This document shows positions 45,824 to 56,566 of a DNA stretch of 60,697 nucleotides, in pieces. Every line of letters begins with the position of its first letter. Within the stretch, counting starts at the first letter, position 1. The DNA comes from Nemertoderma westbladi (taxonomy: Eukaryota; Xenacoelomorpha; Nemertodermatida; Nemertodermatidae). The stretch is taken from NCBI GenBank assembly GCA_032718475.1, contig JAUCBJ010008433.1, positions 1-60,697 of the forward strand. The letters run 5' to 3'. The position numbers and the translations under genes are program-made. The notes beneath the pieces are model-generated. The model saw only the letters and a program-made list of their open reading frames with translations. It was not told the origin of the DNA and made no database searches.

Positions 45824-47073
45824 TGTAAAAGCTTTTGCGGGATATAACTGGCCTTTTTCTCCACAATGTACTGTGTAAGGTGTTTTTAGAGGACATAACT
45901 AGTGATTTATCCGCTGTGTCTGCATGTGTGCTTTAGCGGACATAAAAAGCCAGTTTTCCCACAATGCGCTCAAATACTCTAAACTACCTAACTCAAATGA
46001 CGCAATCTACCAACCGATTTGCTGTACGCCTATAGGCTCTTTGTTCTGTTCGATCAACCAATCAGAACAATGATCCACCAATCAGAGCGATTTCGCCTTG
46101 TGTTGAATATGGGCTGCAAAAACCCGAATAGTTCGGCATTTAGACATTCGTGGAACCTACAGAATCTGGAACTCGGCCAATGAGAGCTGTTTCTCTTTGT
46201 GTTGAAAGATACCTACAACAGCCCAGAGGGATCAGTATGTGTATTTTGTCCATAGCCAGAAGACCGGCTTTGGAATCTCTGTGGTTTCAGGCTTTAGCCC
46301 AACATTAGTAGGCTTAATCATAGAAACGTATATCTGTTATCTTAACAAATCAATCATAACATAACTCGCCTAATCATATTGTCAACTACAAACACCGCAT
46401 TTTTACTGCTATTTACTGTCGGTTATTCATTATATCAGTTGATGGAATATTATTATATTGGATAATATCGATAAATTAATCATAAAACCCTCAATCTTCT
46501 TGATATACTGAAGGTAAGAGAGACCGGTTACATATAACGATTGCGACTTACATTAAAGTGGTTTGAAGTGAATCTAATGCTATTTCATAGGCACTACATG
46601 TATCGGTTGTTGTTCTCTTTATATGTGACTAAAATTAGTGAAGGTCGGCAGATCGGTGTGCAGCATTGTGCAGTAGTGTATATGATTGTGACTGATAACA
46701 AAGCATCTCCTAAAGAATGTGCTATATACGTGAATCCATAGCCATCCCGTTGTGTCTAGTGTAAGTCATAACTCTGTTTACATATTTAGAGGGCGACGTC
46801 CTAAAGGAACTGTTAATATTTCCCGAAAGTGAATAATATTTGTCAGAGATTATATATTACGATCAGTCGAATAATACAGTAGGCCTACACCGCAATAAGG
46901 TTAGGCTTCCGAATCCAGTCTCCCGGGTATATCCAGCGGGTGAATGGTCGCGCATAGACTGGCTTCGGCTAATGTAGTGTATCAAATACTCGTCATAGGC
47001 TAAAGTCGATTTATAATCTAGAAGACACCCAAATTTGGCAGGTTAAACTGCTAAAAGTCTGAAAGCGCGAACA
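45824..47073 (+). repeat. BEL1 3' LTR
   Basis: 1,250 bp, same ends and order as the 5' LTR. Visible differences include agcgattt/agtgattt, one extra T near 45,955, tcacc/tcgcc near 46,367 and gagcgccacg/gagggcgacg near 46,793. Confidence 0.93.
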
Positions 47074-47115
47074 TCCCACAATTCTTAATAATATTCTAGA
47101 ATGTTCTAGAACTAA

Positions 47116-47248
47116 GAAGGACCCCCTTGGAAATAAGCTGCAAAGCTTTAGGGGTAATCCTATATGTTATGTTGGACAATACCTTTATACCGGTACATTG
47201 TTTGGTGTATTTGTTATTGTTTTTACATAATGTATAAATAAATCTATA
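47116..47248 (+). mobile_element. CR1-like LINE 3'-UTR fragment
   Basis: ggacccccttggaaataagc and the following gctttaggggt, cctatatgttatgttggac and tgtataaataaatctat match, in order, the reverse complement of 8,440-8,575, the 3' end of the minus-strand CR1-like copy. A second severely truncated member of that family. Confidence 0.75.
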
Positions 47249-47487
47249 ACTGAGATCAAGTTTCATGCACTGTGTATAAAACAGTTTATCATGAAACATC
47301 CCATAGTCCTATTGTTATTTGGGAAGGAAGCAATGTAAGAATAAATTACGTTAGCCTGTCAAGCTAAATATATGGCATATTTTTTAAAAACGTATGAGGT
47401 CAGTGGTTAACGACGTACAGTAACATAACCCATTCCCATGCTTGAGTGTGATATGCGGCACACTCAAACGTTCCAAAGGAGTTAACT
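47249..47487. other. unannotated spacer
   Basis: No gene. 47,252-47,305 weakly resembles the sequence just outside the BEL1 5' LTR. Confidence 0.4.
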
Positions 47488-47522
47488 ACTACTACTACTA
47501 CTACTACTACTAGGATCGGCAT
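47488..47522 (-). mobile_element. LINE family A copy 4, 3' tail (split by gypsy)
   Basis: (CTA)n at 47,488-47,512 then ggatcggcat. This is the plus-strand view of the family A 3' end, interrupted at ggcat by the gypsy LTR; the rest of the copy resumes at 52,064. Confidence 0.85.
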
Positions 47523-47825
47523 TATTGTGATCGGAAATAAATGAATACCAGCTGCATCAGTTTATTAATGGTCGACATACAGAACAGCATATCAAACAAT
47601 AAGATGAACCAACAGACCAACGAACACACCCACCACCTTACAGCACATCAGTACAGCAGTACAGTAGGTACCGGTAACGGTTACTGTACCTACAGACCTA
47701 GAAGATAGGAAAGACTGAATACCGGAATACCAGCTAAGAGGACCGGTAGCTAAAAGACCAGTAGGTTGGATCTAACCACCACCAAGCCAGGGTCTACTAG
47801 AGCCCTAACAATACATAATCTAACA
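47523..47825 (-). repeat. gypsy 3' LTR
   Basis: 303 bp. On the minus strand it starts TGTTAGATTATG and ends CACAATA. The 3' terminal dinucleotide is TA instead of the usual CA, but the target duplication and the adjoining primer-binding site fix the boundary. Confidence 0.9.
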
Positions 47826-47840
47826 TCTCCCCCAAGAACA
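47826..47840 (-). promoter_or_regulatory. gypsy polypurine tract
   Basis: The minus strand reads tcttgggggaga directly before the 3' LTR, the expected place for the plus-strand primer. Confidence 0.7.
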
Positions 47841-47895
47841 ATGTAGGAGACATTTGTACTGAAAAAAAAAATCCAACCACCACCAATAGTTCAGT

Positions 47896-50800
47896 TCATT
47901 GAACTCCGAATCTTGCTGGTTGCTTGTGAGTTCTCGAACTGCGCCTGGGAAGATCATCAACGAACTGTACCTGTTTTTGAGGCGTTATGTCACGAAGAGA
48001 AGAGTCATCTGGGATGGAACGCAGATAACTACGATTTCTCCAATACACCCGACCATTGTCTAGTTCTATCCTGTAATCTCGCCTAGTACCACGGGAAAGG
48101 ACGATACCAGATTTGTTCCATAGTTTGGACTGTGCACTCTGGATGCAAACTCGGGAACCAATAGGAATCGGGGTTAAGTCGTGAGCATGATCATTATAAT
48201 ATGATTCAGTTGCTGAAGACATTGAAAGACCAGGGATAGGGAATGAATCACCTGCCAGTGTGGACGAATGAGCTGGTATAGTGGAACGGAGGGATCTACC
48301 GAACAACAGTTGAGCTGGAGACATACCATGTTCTTTAGGAGTATTTCTCCATTCCAGCAAACCACGAACAAAGCAAGTAGAGTTTAGATCTCCTTTGATA
48401 TCTAACTTTTTTATCAATGATTTCATGGCCTTTACAGCCCCCTCTGCATGGCCATTAGACTGAGGATACTCAGGAGTAGAATACTCAGGGATGATATTCC
48501 ATTCGGATAAGAAATCATGATAACGTGCTGAATTAAATTGTGCACCACCATCAGAACGAAGGCGTTTTGGAATACCGAAATCTTTGAACCATCCTCGAAG
48601 AGCTGAAATAACTTGAGAGCTGGAAGGATCGGCACGCCAAGAATGAACGCATGGCCACCCAGAATATCTATCGACATAAACCAGGTATGACCAGGTGCTG
48701 AAGTAGAAAAGATCAGCAGAGCAATCCTCCATTGGAAGACATGGATGAGGGTCGCTTTGGAGAGACTCTTTAGGTAGACTTGGTTGATAAAGTTGACACT
48801 GGGGACAAGAATTGACTATGTTTGTAATATTGCTATTGATACCAGGCCAGAATACAGTTTGCCTAGCTCTCCTCTTAGAACGTTCAATGCCCTGATGAGC
48901 ATCATGAAGGTGCTTCAGGACATCCTTGCGGAGGGAAGATGGAATTACAATCCGGGAACCTAATAAAAGAAGATTATCTTCACAAGATAACTGATGTCGC
49001 ACATTCCAGAATGGGCGTATGTGCACAGAACATTGTGTGGATGTTGAGGGAAATCCAGAAATAACAGCATCCACCAAAGCCATGTAAGAAATATCATCCT
49101 TTGCAGATGATCGGATAGACTCAATATATGAATCCTTGAGATGACTTGGAGCATCAGAGACAACAATTGAGGTAGACACGTGACGAATGACTGCAGAAAC
49201 ATGGTCATTGACATCTGTATCACAAAGAATATCCTCTGGAGTAGGATCCGAAACAGGGGCACGGGAAAGTGCGTCTGGAATGGAATGTTCACTTCCCTTT
49301 CTCCATGTTGTATTGAAAAAATAAAGGGTGAGTTTCTCTTTAAGACGTTGGATTCGGGGATTGTCTATCATATCCAAAGTATAATTGTTTAGGATAGGAA
49401 GAAGAGGTTTAAGGTCCCGAAGAGGGCCTGCCTTTTCGCTAATAGAGGAAGTGATATCGGAAGTGATATCGGACGTGATATCGGAAGTGATATCGGAAGT
49501 GATATCGGAAGTGATATCGGAAGTGATATCAGAAGTGATATCGGAAGGATGGACCCAATCAGTTGGTTCGTTATCCAGAACTGGACAAATAATACCTTGT
49601 TCAACCATTTTCTCTAAGCGAGCTTTAGCCCAGTCTCTAATGGCTAAAGGAAGTTGCCTGGCTGTATGAATAGCATATGGTTGGGCATCATCTTTTAATG
49701 AAATGGTCATGGGTGGGCCATTCATTGGACGAAGTTTGTCATCTTGGTCAAAAACATCAGAATAAGCCTTTATGAGTTTCTGCTTAACAGTATCCCATTC
49801 TGAAGGCGAAGGTTCATCAGAAAGATGGAAGTCAACCTTGAATGATGTTGTTGGAATTGAGTTTTTAATACCAATAGGTGACATTTTAGAAGAATTAGAA
49901 GAAGCAACAGACTGAATTTCTGCCACTGGTTCTGGATATGAACTTGAAATAATTCCTAGGTTTTGACAAGTATACCATGCCAAAAGAATTCCATCGACTT
50001 CTTCACAAATGCAGATGAGCTCATCAGTTGAATATTCGCCATAGGAAATTGTGGTGTGGAGGAGACCAATGCATGAAAGAAGACTACCATTAGCAGCAGA
50101 AAGATCATCATGGTCTGGTGGAAGTAAATTTTCTTTGTCAATAGAAAGGGCCTGAAGAAAATCTAAGCTGGCAACAGTGGCCTCAGCACCAGTATCTGGA
50201 GTTGCTTTGAGAGAACCGAATAAATGTCCTGTTGCGATATGACAGAAGTTCAGAAATACTTTCGGAGCTTGTCGATTATGGCTTCCAACCAAATTGAGGG
50301 TGATGCGGCTAATGGGTTTTGTCTTAGGTTTTGAAGATGAATTCGAATTATTTTGTTTAGACCGACAGACATTGGCAAAGTGGCCTTCCTTGCCACAATA
50401 AGAACAATCTTTGTTCCTTGCTGGACAGTCAGCGCGTTTATGGTCTGTTTTACCACAACCATAACAAACTATAGGGCCAGTAGTTGAAGAATTGTTTCTG
50501 GAATTGGATTTAGAAGAATTGTTGCGCCTGGAATTATAAGGCTTTTTGTTGTGAAAACGAGATTGTCGAGAAGCTTGGTTGATTGAAGGGTTTTTTAAAT
50601 CCTGAACTCCAGCTTGGGCTGATTCCTCAGACCTACAAAGATTTACAGCATCTTCAAGCGATGGAAATGGAGTCAAGGCAAGAAGTTTAGATCTGGTGTC
50701 CTCGCAAGAAATACCAGACATAATTCGAATAGTCAACCGCCGATCGAAACAATGACGACATAGATCAGCATCTCGAGCAAGATCTTTAATAGCAACCAGG

Positions 50801-51218
50801 TAGCTATCAAAATTTTCACTTTGACGTTGTTTCCTATTATCAAACTGAACACAATCAAGGGCTATATTCCGTTTACCACGAAAATAACTTTGAATACAAT
50901 CTATTAACACCTGAACTGTTAAAGGATTATCATGTGTGTCAGGAGGAATGTCAATAACTTGTTCCAGTGTAGAGCGCATACCTATAGAAAGGTAACTCCT
51001 GAAAATACAGATTTGCCTATCCCTAGCCATTCTATCCATCTGAAATGCAGAATAATAATCCGCCCAAACCGACTTGTGCTAAGGAATCAGCTAAATCGCG
51101 TTGTGATTTAACTAAAGCATGTAGAAGAGCTGAGGTGGGATCAGGATTACCACGACCAGCCAACTGTTATCTTAAATAAAACCTCCAGTTCGGTTTCGAG
51201 TTCAGCTTTAGTAGGCAT
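47896..51218 (-). pseudogene. gypsy Gag-protease-integrase polyprotein lacking RT
   Basis: The open part is 51,039-47,896 (1,047 codons). Upstream coding from ATG 51,218 (MPTKAELETELEV) is joined by two frame changes near 51,155 and 51,060. From Met 51,039: Gag; CCHC knuckles CYGCGKTDHKRADC (about residue 190) and CSYCGKEGHFANVC (about 210); protease core PDTGAEATV (about 280); RT N-terminal edge up to EPTDWVHPS (about 493). Eight Ser-Asp-Ile-Thr units (about 498-530) then replace the RT palm and most of RNase H. Next are the RNase H end (EHSIPDALSRAP, about 585), integrase HHCC zinc domain (about 695-745) and catalytic D, D, E in ADLF, RSDGGAQF and NGHAEGAV, and a basic C-terminal domain. 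Integrase looks intact. Confidence 0.87.
49451..49546 (-). repeat. 12-bp in-frame repeat at the RT deletion point
   Basis: Eight units of gtgatatcggaa (plus strand), with c for a in unit 2 and a for g in unit 7. The unit is four codons, read on the minus strand as repeating Ser-Asp-Ile-Thr, so any copy number keeps the ORF open. Each unit contains the palindrome gatatc. Confidence 0.96.
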
Positions 51219-51750
51219 ATCTGACTGTTGAATATTGGAGAAATTTCAGGAAATTAAATATCCGAAAAAATTTGAAAAATCCGAAAAGAAAAAATTTTGC
51301 AAAAATGTGCAAAACTTTTGCACGCAAATCAGCCAAAATCTGTAGTTATCGAATACTGGCAGACTGGAATACCGCCTGACTGCTGAATGTGAATTGAATA
51401 GGTACCGGTAGTTATAATTAGGCTAGCGGGCGTCGCTGCCTACCCCTCACGGCCCCCGGACAGCGCAAGGTCCTCAGCGCCTATGTAGGCTACCGTCGTC
51501 GCTGTGTTTTTCGCCAACGTAGTAGCTACACAACGACAACGATAACCAGCGCGAGTCACTCCACTGTCCGTCCCAAGGGCTTAGTTTAGAAGAGTACTGG
51601 AGTAGGTACACCACCAGAAGTATAGGTAGGTAGCTAGGCCTAGATCAGAATCAGTAGAGGCGACCGGTAGAATAATGTTGAATTATCTGACCTGCTGAAT
51701 GCGTTGGAATGTCCACCATTTGAATAGGGTTGTAGGAACATCAAGTACAT
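51219..51750 (-). promoter_or_regulatory. gypsy leader with GC-rich module
   Basis: The 5' untranslated region between primer-binding site and Gag. 51,421-51,600 is the GC-rich module shared in inverted orientation with BEL1 (44,163-44,345). The rest is unique and AT-rich. Confidence 0.7.
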
Positions 51751-51760
51751 CACTGCGCCA
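51743..51760 (-). promoter_or_regulatory. gypsy primer-binding site
   Basis: The minus strand reads TGGCGCAGTGATGTACTT immediately after the 5' LTR. TGGCGC complements a tRNA ending in GCGCCA; I cannot name the tRNA. Confidence 0.75.
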
Positions 51761-52063
51761 TATTGGGATCGGAAATAAATGAATACCAGCTGCATCAGTT
51801 TATTAATGGTCGACATACAGAACAGCATATCAAACAATAAGATGAACCAACAGACCAACGAACACACCCACCACCTTACAGCACATCAGTACAGCAGTAC
51901 AGTAGGTACCGGTAACGGTTACTGTACCTACAGACCTAGAAGATAGGAAAGACTGAATACCGGAATACCAGCTAAGAGGACCGGTAGCTAAAAGACCAGT
52001 AGGTTGGATCTAACCACCACCAAGCCAGGGTCTACTAGAGCCCTAACAATACATAATCTAACA
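51761..52063 (-). repeat. gypsy 5' LTR
   Basis: 303 bp, identical by eye to the other LTR except one base at about 51,766. Confidence 0.9.
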
Positions 52064-52860
52064 GGCATGCTGCATTGCAGCTGCATTTTTAAGAATGCTG
52101 TGCCGGCTTGTCAACAAAATTGCACCGCCACAACTCCCTATCACCCATGACATTTGCTAGATCATCCGCATCTTTAAGGCCAGTGTCCTTTAAGGTGCGT
52201 CTCAAGAAAGTCATGGGCTGTCCACCATGCTTATTCACTCCAAGAGGCTGCCAAAGTACAAGATTATGCACTGGCTGGTCCTCACGGCGAAAGCAATGTC
52301 CTGCAAAGCGGAGGCGATTTTGTTCTAGTGTCAAGCTTGGAGGAACCAATGAGACACCTCCAATATTATATAGTGTCTGGTTGGAGATGTGTGGATTGTA
52401 CTTGACACAATGTACCCGGCGTAGCATTCTTGTGAATGTGCCATCCAGAGATTTGGTGTCCTCAGCAGTTAGAGCCCAGCATGCACTCCCGTAGAGGTGT
52501 ACTGGAACTACTGCTGCTCTAAATAATCGGACCTTAAGTTTCCGATTAATTCTCGGTGACTTCCAAATCCTGGAAAGCCTATTCAAGGCTGCCCATGCCT
52601 TTCCCTTACATATTCGAAGGTCCTCACCTGACTTCCGGATCCATGATCCCAGGTAACAGAAGTCGTCCACATGCTCAAGCATACCATCCTTTGAGCTTAT
52701 GCTCATCCGATCAGAGACTTGCTGAGGACTTTCAAAGTTAACTGTCAGAATTTTGGTCTTTCTGGAGTTAATAAAAAGACCAACACTAGAAGCAGCATGT
52801 TCTAATGAGCTGAGGAGCCGTTGGGCTCCCTCTAATGATTCTGAGAGTACTCCTAAGTCA
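52064..52860 (-). pseudogene. LINE family A copy 4 (main part)
   Basis: Minus-strand RT C-terminal half (MSISSKDGMLEHVDDFC, YLGSWIRKSGEDLR, RRVHCVKYNPHISN, FAGHCFRREDQPVHN). It continues across the gypsy insertion to its tail at 47,488-47,522. Similarity stops at 52,860 (cctaagtca), where BEL3 sequence begins, so the LINE was either truncated there at insertion into BEL3 or cut by a later join. Confidence 0.85.
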
Positions 52861-53520
52861 GGAGTTAACTAGTCCAATAAAAGGTATGTCAAGTCTGTTG
52901 GCTTGACTTCCTATTTGCCGTAGTTGCCAGATTGTTCGCGTGACATTTCTAGAAGGCAGAGGCAGCCTATGGGGCGGTTGAGTCTCTGCGGGACAAAGTT
53001 TAGTTTGCCCTTTTCCCTCAACACTACGAGATCTACTGATCTTACCAGGCCATCCGTGCTGACGTGTGTTTCTACTATCATTCTCCTTCCACATACGTGG
53101 AACGAGGTCTTGAGCCCGCAATATAACTGGGCTGCTGTATCCTAGGGTGTCGAAATAAGTGCTAAGTATGCTTAGGCAAATACGTTTGGTTTGGGTATCG
53201 CCCTTTCTCAACTTCAGTTTAAATACCATAGTATCGCTTTCTGTTAGCCAATGAAGACGTAATGTCTTAGTCTCTGGTAGGTCGTCCAGAACTGCTGAAG
53301 AATTTAGTAAAAGGTCGGTAAGATATGAGCTTTGATCATTCTGGTGTAATGTATTCTCAGCATGAATACCTCTCACATCTGAGGCACAGTTCAGTTTTAC
53401 ACCCTGCGACGCTGTTTGTGAGTAGACTTTCTTATTTGTTAGGTTTTTTAATATTACGGAATGACGCCCGGCGTGGTGTGGTTGCCATATAAGTTTCTGA
53501 AAGGACGTAGGGCTTAAGGG
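52861..53520 (-). pseudogene. BEL3 fragment: RNase H start region
   Basis: The minus frame 53,376-52,858 contains LRLHWLTESDTMVFKLKLRK, STYFDTLGYSSPVILRAQDL and RMWKENDSRN. This is the BEL/Pao block at the RT/RNase H boundary (compare LYDPIGFIAPF in BEL2). Degenerate sequence continues to about 53,520. Probably part of the same old copy as the Gag fragment at 58.7-59.6 kb. Confidence 0.7.
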
Positions 53521-53745
53521 GACTTAACACCACGAGTTAAAATAAATAGAGTTTGCCGACAGCCGTGTCACCCTCACGGGCTTCTTCAGGGCTAGTATAT
53601 AAAATATTAAAGCAATACAATTATTAAAAAAAAAAAGATACATACAATTTTAGAACAGCAGTAATATGACATATGCATGACATCCTATAAACAGCATAAA
53701 GCAACAAATAGTACCCCAAATATTCATCACAACCTCAACCTAGAT
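53521..53745. other. junction region of BEL3 and BEL2
   Basis: AT-rich, with an A run near 53,627. BEL2 has no 5' LTR here: nothing resembles 58,298-58,737. So its 5' end is truncated or rearranged. Confidence 0.5.
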
Positions 53746-54952
53746 TACAAAACCCATCATCATCAAGCCAACCATTTGTAATAACATGTGTTTATTGTAA
53801 CCAGAATCATTATTCAGACAATTGCCGAATAGTTCAAGATAATATACTCCGACGAAATTCATTAGAAGAAAAGGGGCTGTGTAAAATTTGCATTAGGGGA
53901 AATCACAAAACATGGGAATGTAGAGCGACATGTAGATGTTACTATTGTAAAGCTACTTCTCACCATTCAAGTATTTGTCCTAATAAAGTATATACTGGAA
54001 CAAATGCATCTAAATCACCAATAGCAACTTCAACAAACACTCAACCTAATGTAAATTCAGATTTAGTTACCAAATCAAAGTCTTCAACATCTGTTGTCGC
54101 CATAAGCCATAAATGTGTGGATCAAAGTTGCGCCAACTCTGAAGATGTTTTATTACAAACCGCAATTTTGGATTGCGAAGGTAATGATCTTCCTTACAAC
54201 TTAAATACTTTATTTGATGGTGGAAGTCAGAAAACGTATATTATCAGATCAGTTGTGAATCAGTACAGATTACAGGTCATAGGCAGTGAAGAGGTTAACA
54301 TAAGTGGGTTTGGAAATACATCAATGCCATTGACATGTGAAATAGTGCAGGTTAATGTAAAACTTCGTTCCAAGGTATTGAAACTCTCCAAGCTTGTGTA
54401 GTTGATTCAATTTGTAAACCAATAAACAATGGATTTGTATTAAATGACAAATTAACCAATTTAATGGAAGAGTTTGACATAGCTGACCCATCATTGCGTT
54501 CACCTGGTAACTTATTTCCAATTGAACTTCTAATAGGAGGAGACCAGTATTGGTCAACAGTTTCAGGGTCTATTTTGCGTAAATCAGCTACTCTACCAGT
54601 GGCACTCCATTCATCAGTTGGTTGGTTGCTGTCTGGTCCTGTTCCTCATACAGTTAGTGAGGCACAAGAACTTACTATTATTCCAACCTCAATGACAATG
54701 TGCATGTCCACAGTAAATGTCAATAACACAAATAATCACAATTTAAACAATAATTTATATCAATTAATTGAGTCATTTTGGTCAATGGAATCAATTGGAA
54801 TAACAGACGGGGTAAATGACGAGGAAACAGTGGATTTAGGAATTACTAAGTCAAACAGCATATATTATGTCAAGTTACCATGGAAAATGCTAAAGAATGT
54901 ACTTGTTGTGTTGATAATTTTAATCATAGTTACAACATTTTATTGTCATTGA
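53746..54952 (+). pseudogene. BEL2 Gag zinc knuckles, protease and linker
   Basis: Cys/His knuckles (CVYCNQNHYSDNC at 53,787; GLCKICIRGNHKTWEC; CYYCKATSHHSSIC to about 53,978) are followed by a protease region with LFDGGSQKTYII (about 54,210). There the usual Asp-Ser-Gly is Asp-Gly-Gly, probably inactivating. After a frameshift at about 54,400 the linker before RT continues (IELLIGGDQYWSTVSG, SVGWLLSGPVPH) to another frameshift near 54,940. Most of Gag upstream is missing. Confidence 0.78.
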
Positions 54953-56549
54953 TAAAGAGATTAAATAAATCCGGTTTATTGTCAAAATATAATGATGTTA
55001 TTATGGAACACTTAACACATGGCTACATAGAACATGTCAGCATTGACTCTCCAGTTGAAAATGGTAGAATAAAACATTACATTCCTCACCATGGAGTTAT
55101 CCGAGAAACAGCAACCACAACAAAACTAAGAGTTGTATTCAATGCTTCATTTAAACCATTGCGTCACACACTGTCATTAAACGATTGTTTACACAGAGGT
55201 CCAAATTTGTTGCCTAATTTGGTAACTACTTTAATTCGCTGGAGGCTATATCGCATTGGTATGATAGCCGATTTAAAACAAGCGTTTATGCAGTGTGGAG
55301 TAGTTGAAGAAGACAGAGATGTACTGCGTTTTCTGTGGGTGGATGATATTGATAAAGTGAAAACAGGTCAACAACAAATCATAGCATATCGATACACAAG
55401 AGCTATGTTTGGAGTGACAAGTTCACCTTACATTTTGAGAAAAGTTTGTACAGAGCATCTAGAAGAAGAAAGAAATATATGTAAGGTATAAGAAGTTGAA
55501 AGGTTAGATACTATAAATAAATTAAAAGATCTTTATATGGATGATCTTGCAACCGGAGTAAATACTGAACAGGAAGGTATAAACTTATATAAAATAGCAA
55601 AAGAAATAATGAAAAAGGCAAACTTTGAAATTCATAAATGGAATACAAATAGTAATGTATTACGTCATTATTTTCATTTAGAAGAAAATGGTTCAGCCAC
55701 TATGGTAATAAACTCATCAGTTCCATTGATATTTGAGGATAATGAAACTTATGCAAAGAGCACATTACCAATTCCTCAATCAACTAATAGCAATGTCACT
55801 AGAGTACTGGGTCAACCTTGGAATGTTGATAGTGATATTCTGACATTTGATTTAAGGAGGTTTATAATTATGCATTAAAAATTCCAGTAACTAAACGAGC
55901 AATTGTACAGATTTCCGCTCGTCTGTATGATCCAATTGGATTTATTGCACCCTTTGTTACACCATTCAAAATAATATTCAGGAAATTATGTATTGATGGT
56001 GGTGACTGGGATGATAAACTATCAGAAGAATTGAAACAAAAATGGTCAAAGTTAATTCAAGATTTGCCATTATTGAACCAGATTGCGATCCCCCGATATT
56101 TATTCACAGGCAAATCTATAGTATATGCTGATATATATGGGTTTTCTGATGCAAGTTGTAACATGTATGCTGGCGTTATTTATCTTCGCACGTTTTACAC
56201 TGACAATACAGTGTCTGTATTATTTGTTATAGCAAAGGCTAAGATTGCACCTAAATCTCAAACATCTATTCCAATTCTGTAGTTGCTTGGGGCTCTTATT
56301 ACTTCCCAATTGATTGACTTCGCACATAAATCAATTACAATTCCCATTCGTAACACCATTCTTTGGATTGACGCATTGGATGTCATATATTGGTTGAATA
56401 TAGATAACCCAAACTATAAGCAATTTGTTAGAAATCGAGTAACTAAAATAAAGCAAATTGGAAGTAAATTTAATATGAGGACCAGATATGTACCAGGAAA
56501 TGAGAACCCGGTGGATGCCCCAACTCGGGGTTTGTCAGCTATTAATTAA
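54880..56549 (+). pseudogene. BEL2 reverse transcriptase and RNase H
   Basis: BEL/Pao RT: YIPHHGVIRE, TKLRVVFNAS, NDCLHRGPNLLPNL, first catalytic Asp in MIADLKQAFMQ (about 55,275), FGVTSSPYILRKV, and the YMDD box at 55,534-55,545. Breaks are a TAA at 55,488, a frame change near 55,870 and a TAG at 56,280. RNase H blocks follow: SARLYDPIGFIAPFV, DASCNMYAGVIYL, WIDALDVIYWL, and RYVPGNENPVDAPTRG ending at TAA 56,547. The only LTR element in the window with its RT catalytic motif visible. Confidence 0.83.
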
Positions 56550-56566
56550 TTGAATTCAAACCTTGG

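Larger units (their letters stand above)
31352..47078 (+). mobile_element. BEL1: 15.7-kb BEL/Pao-derived LTR element without RT
   Basis: Direct repeats at 31,357-32,605 and 45,824-47,073 are LTRs with TG...CA ends. TCCCA is duplicated directly outside (31,352-31,356 and 47,074-47,078). By eye the LTRs differ at roughly a dozen of 1,250 positions, so integration was recent. The 13.2-kb interior holds, in order, a repeat-rich leader, a Gag-protease ORF fused to an RNase H end, two copies of a pol tail flanking a LINE B insertion, and a broken ORF of unknown function. No RT, integrase core or envelope is visible. It therefore behaves like a large retrotransposon derivative copied in trans. A purine-rich stretch (ctgggagcgg) precedes the 3' LTR. 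I could not find a convincing primer-binding site after the 5' LTR. Confidence 0.88.
47518..52068 (-). mobile_element. Ty3/gypsy element, RT-deleted, recent, nested in LINE A
   Basis: LTRs of 303 bp at 47,523-47,825 and 51,761-52,063 differ at one position by eye (tgtgatc versus tgggatc). GGCAT is duplicated directly outside (47,518-47,522; 52,064-52,068). Uninterrupted copies of the target (ggatcggcatgctgcattg at 14,219 and 21,488) confirm the insertion point. On the minus strand the element runs LTR (TGTTAG...), primer-binding site TGGCGCAGTG, GC-rich leader, Gag-protease-integrase ORF, purine tract and LTR. RT and RNase H are missing. Near-identical LTRs mean very recent integration, which must have used RT supplied in trans. 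Confidence 0.93.

Noticed and set aside
53521-53745. BEL2 5' LTR
   Set aside because: No similarity to the sequence following the polypurine tract at 58,298.
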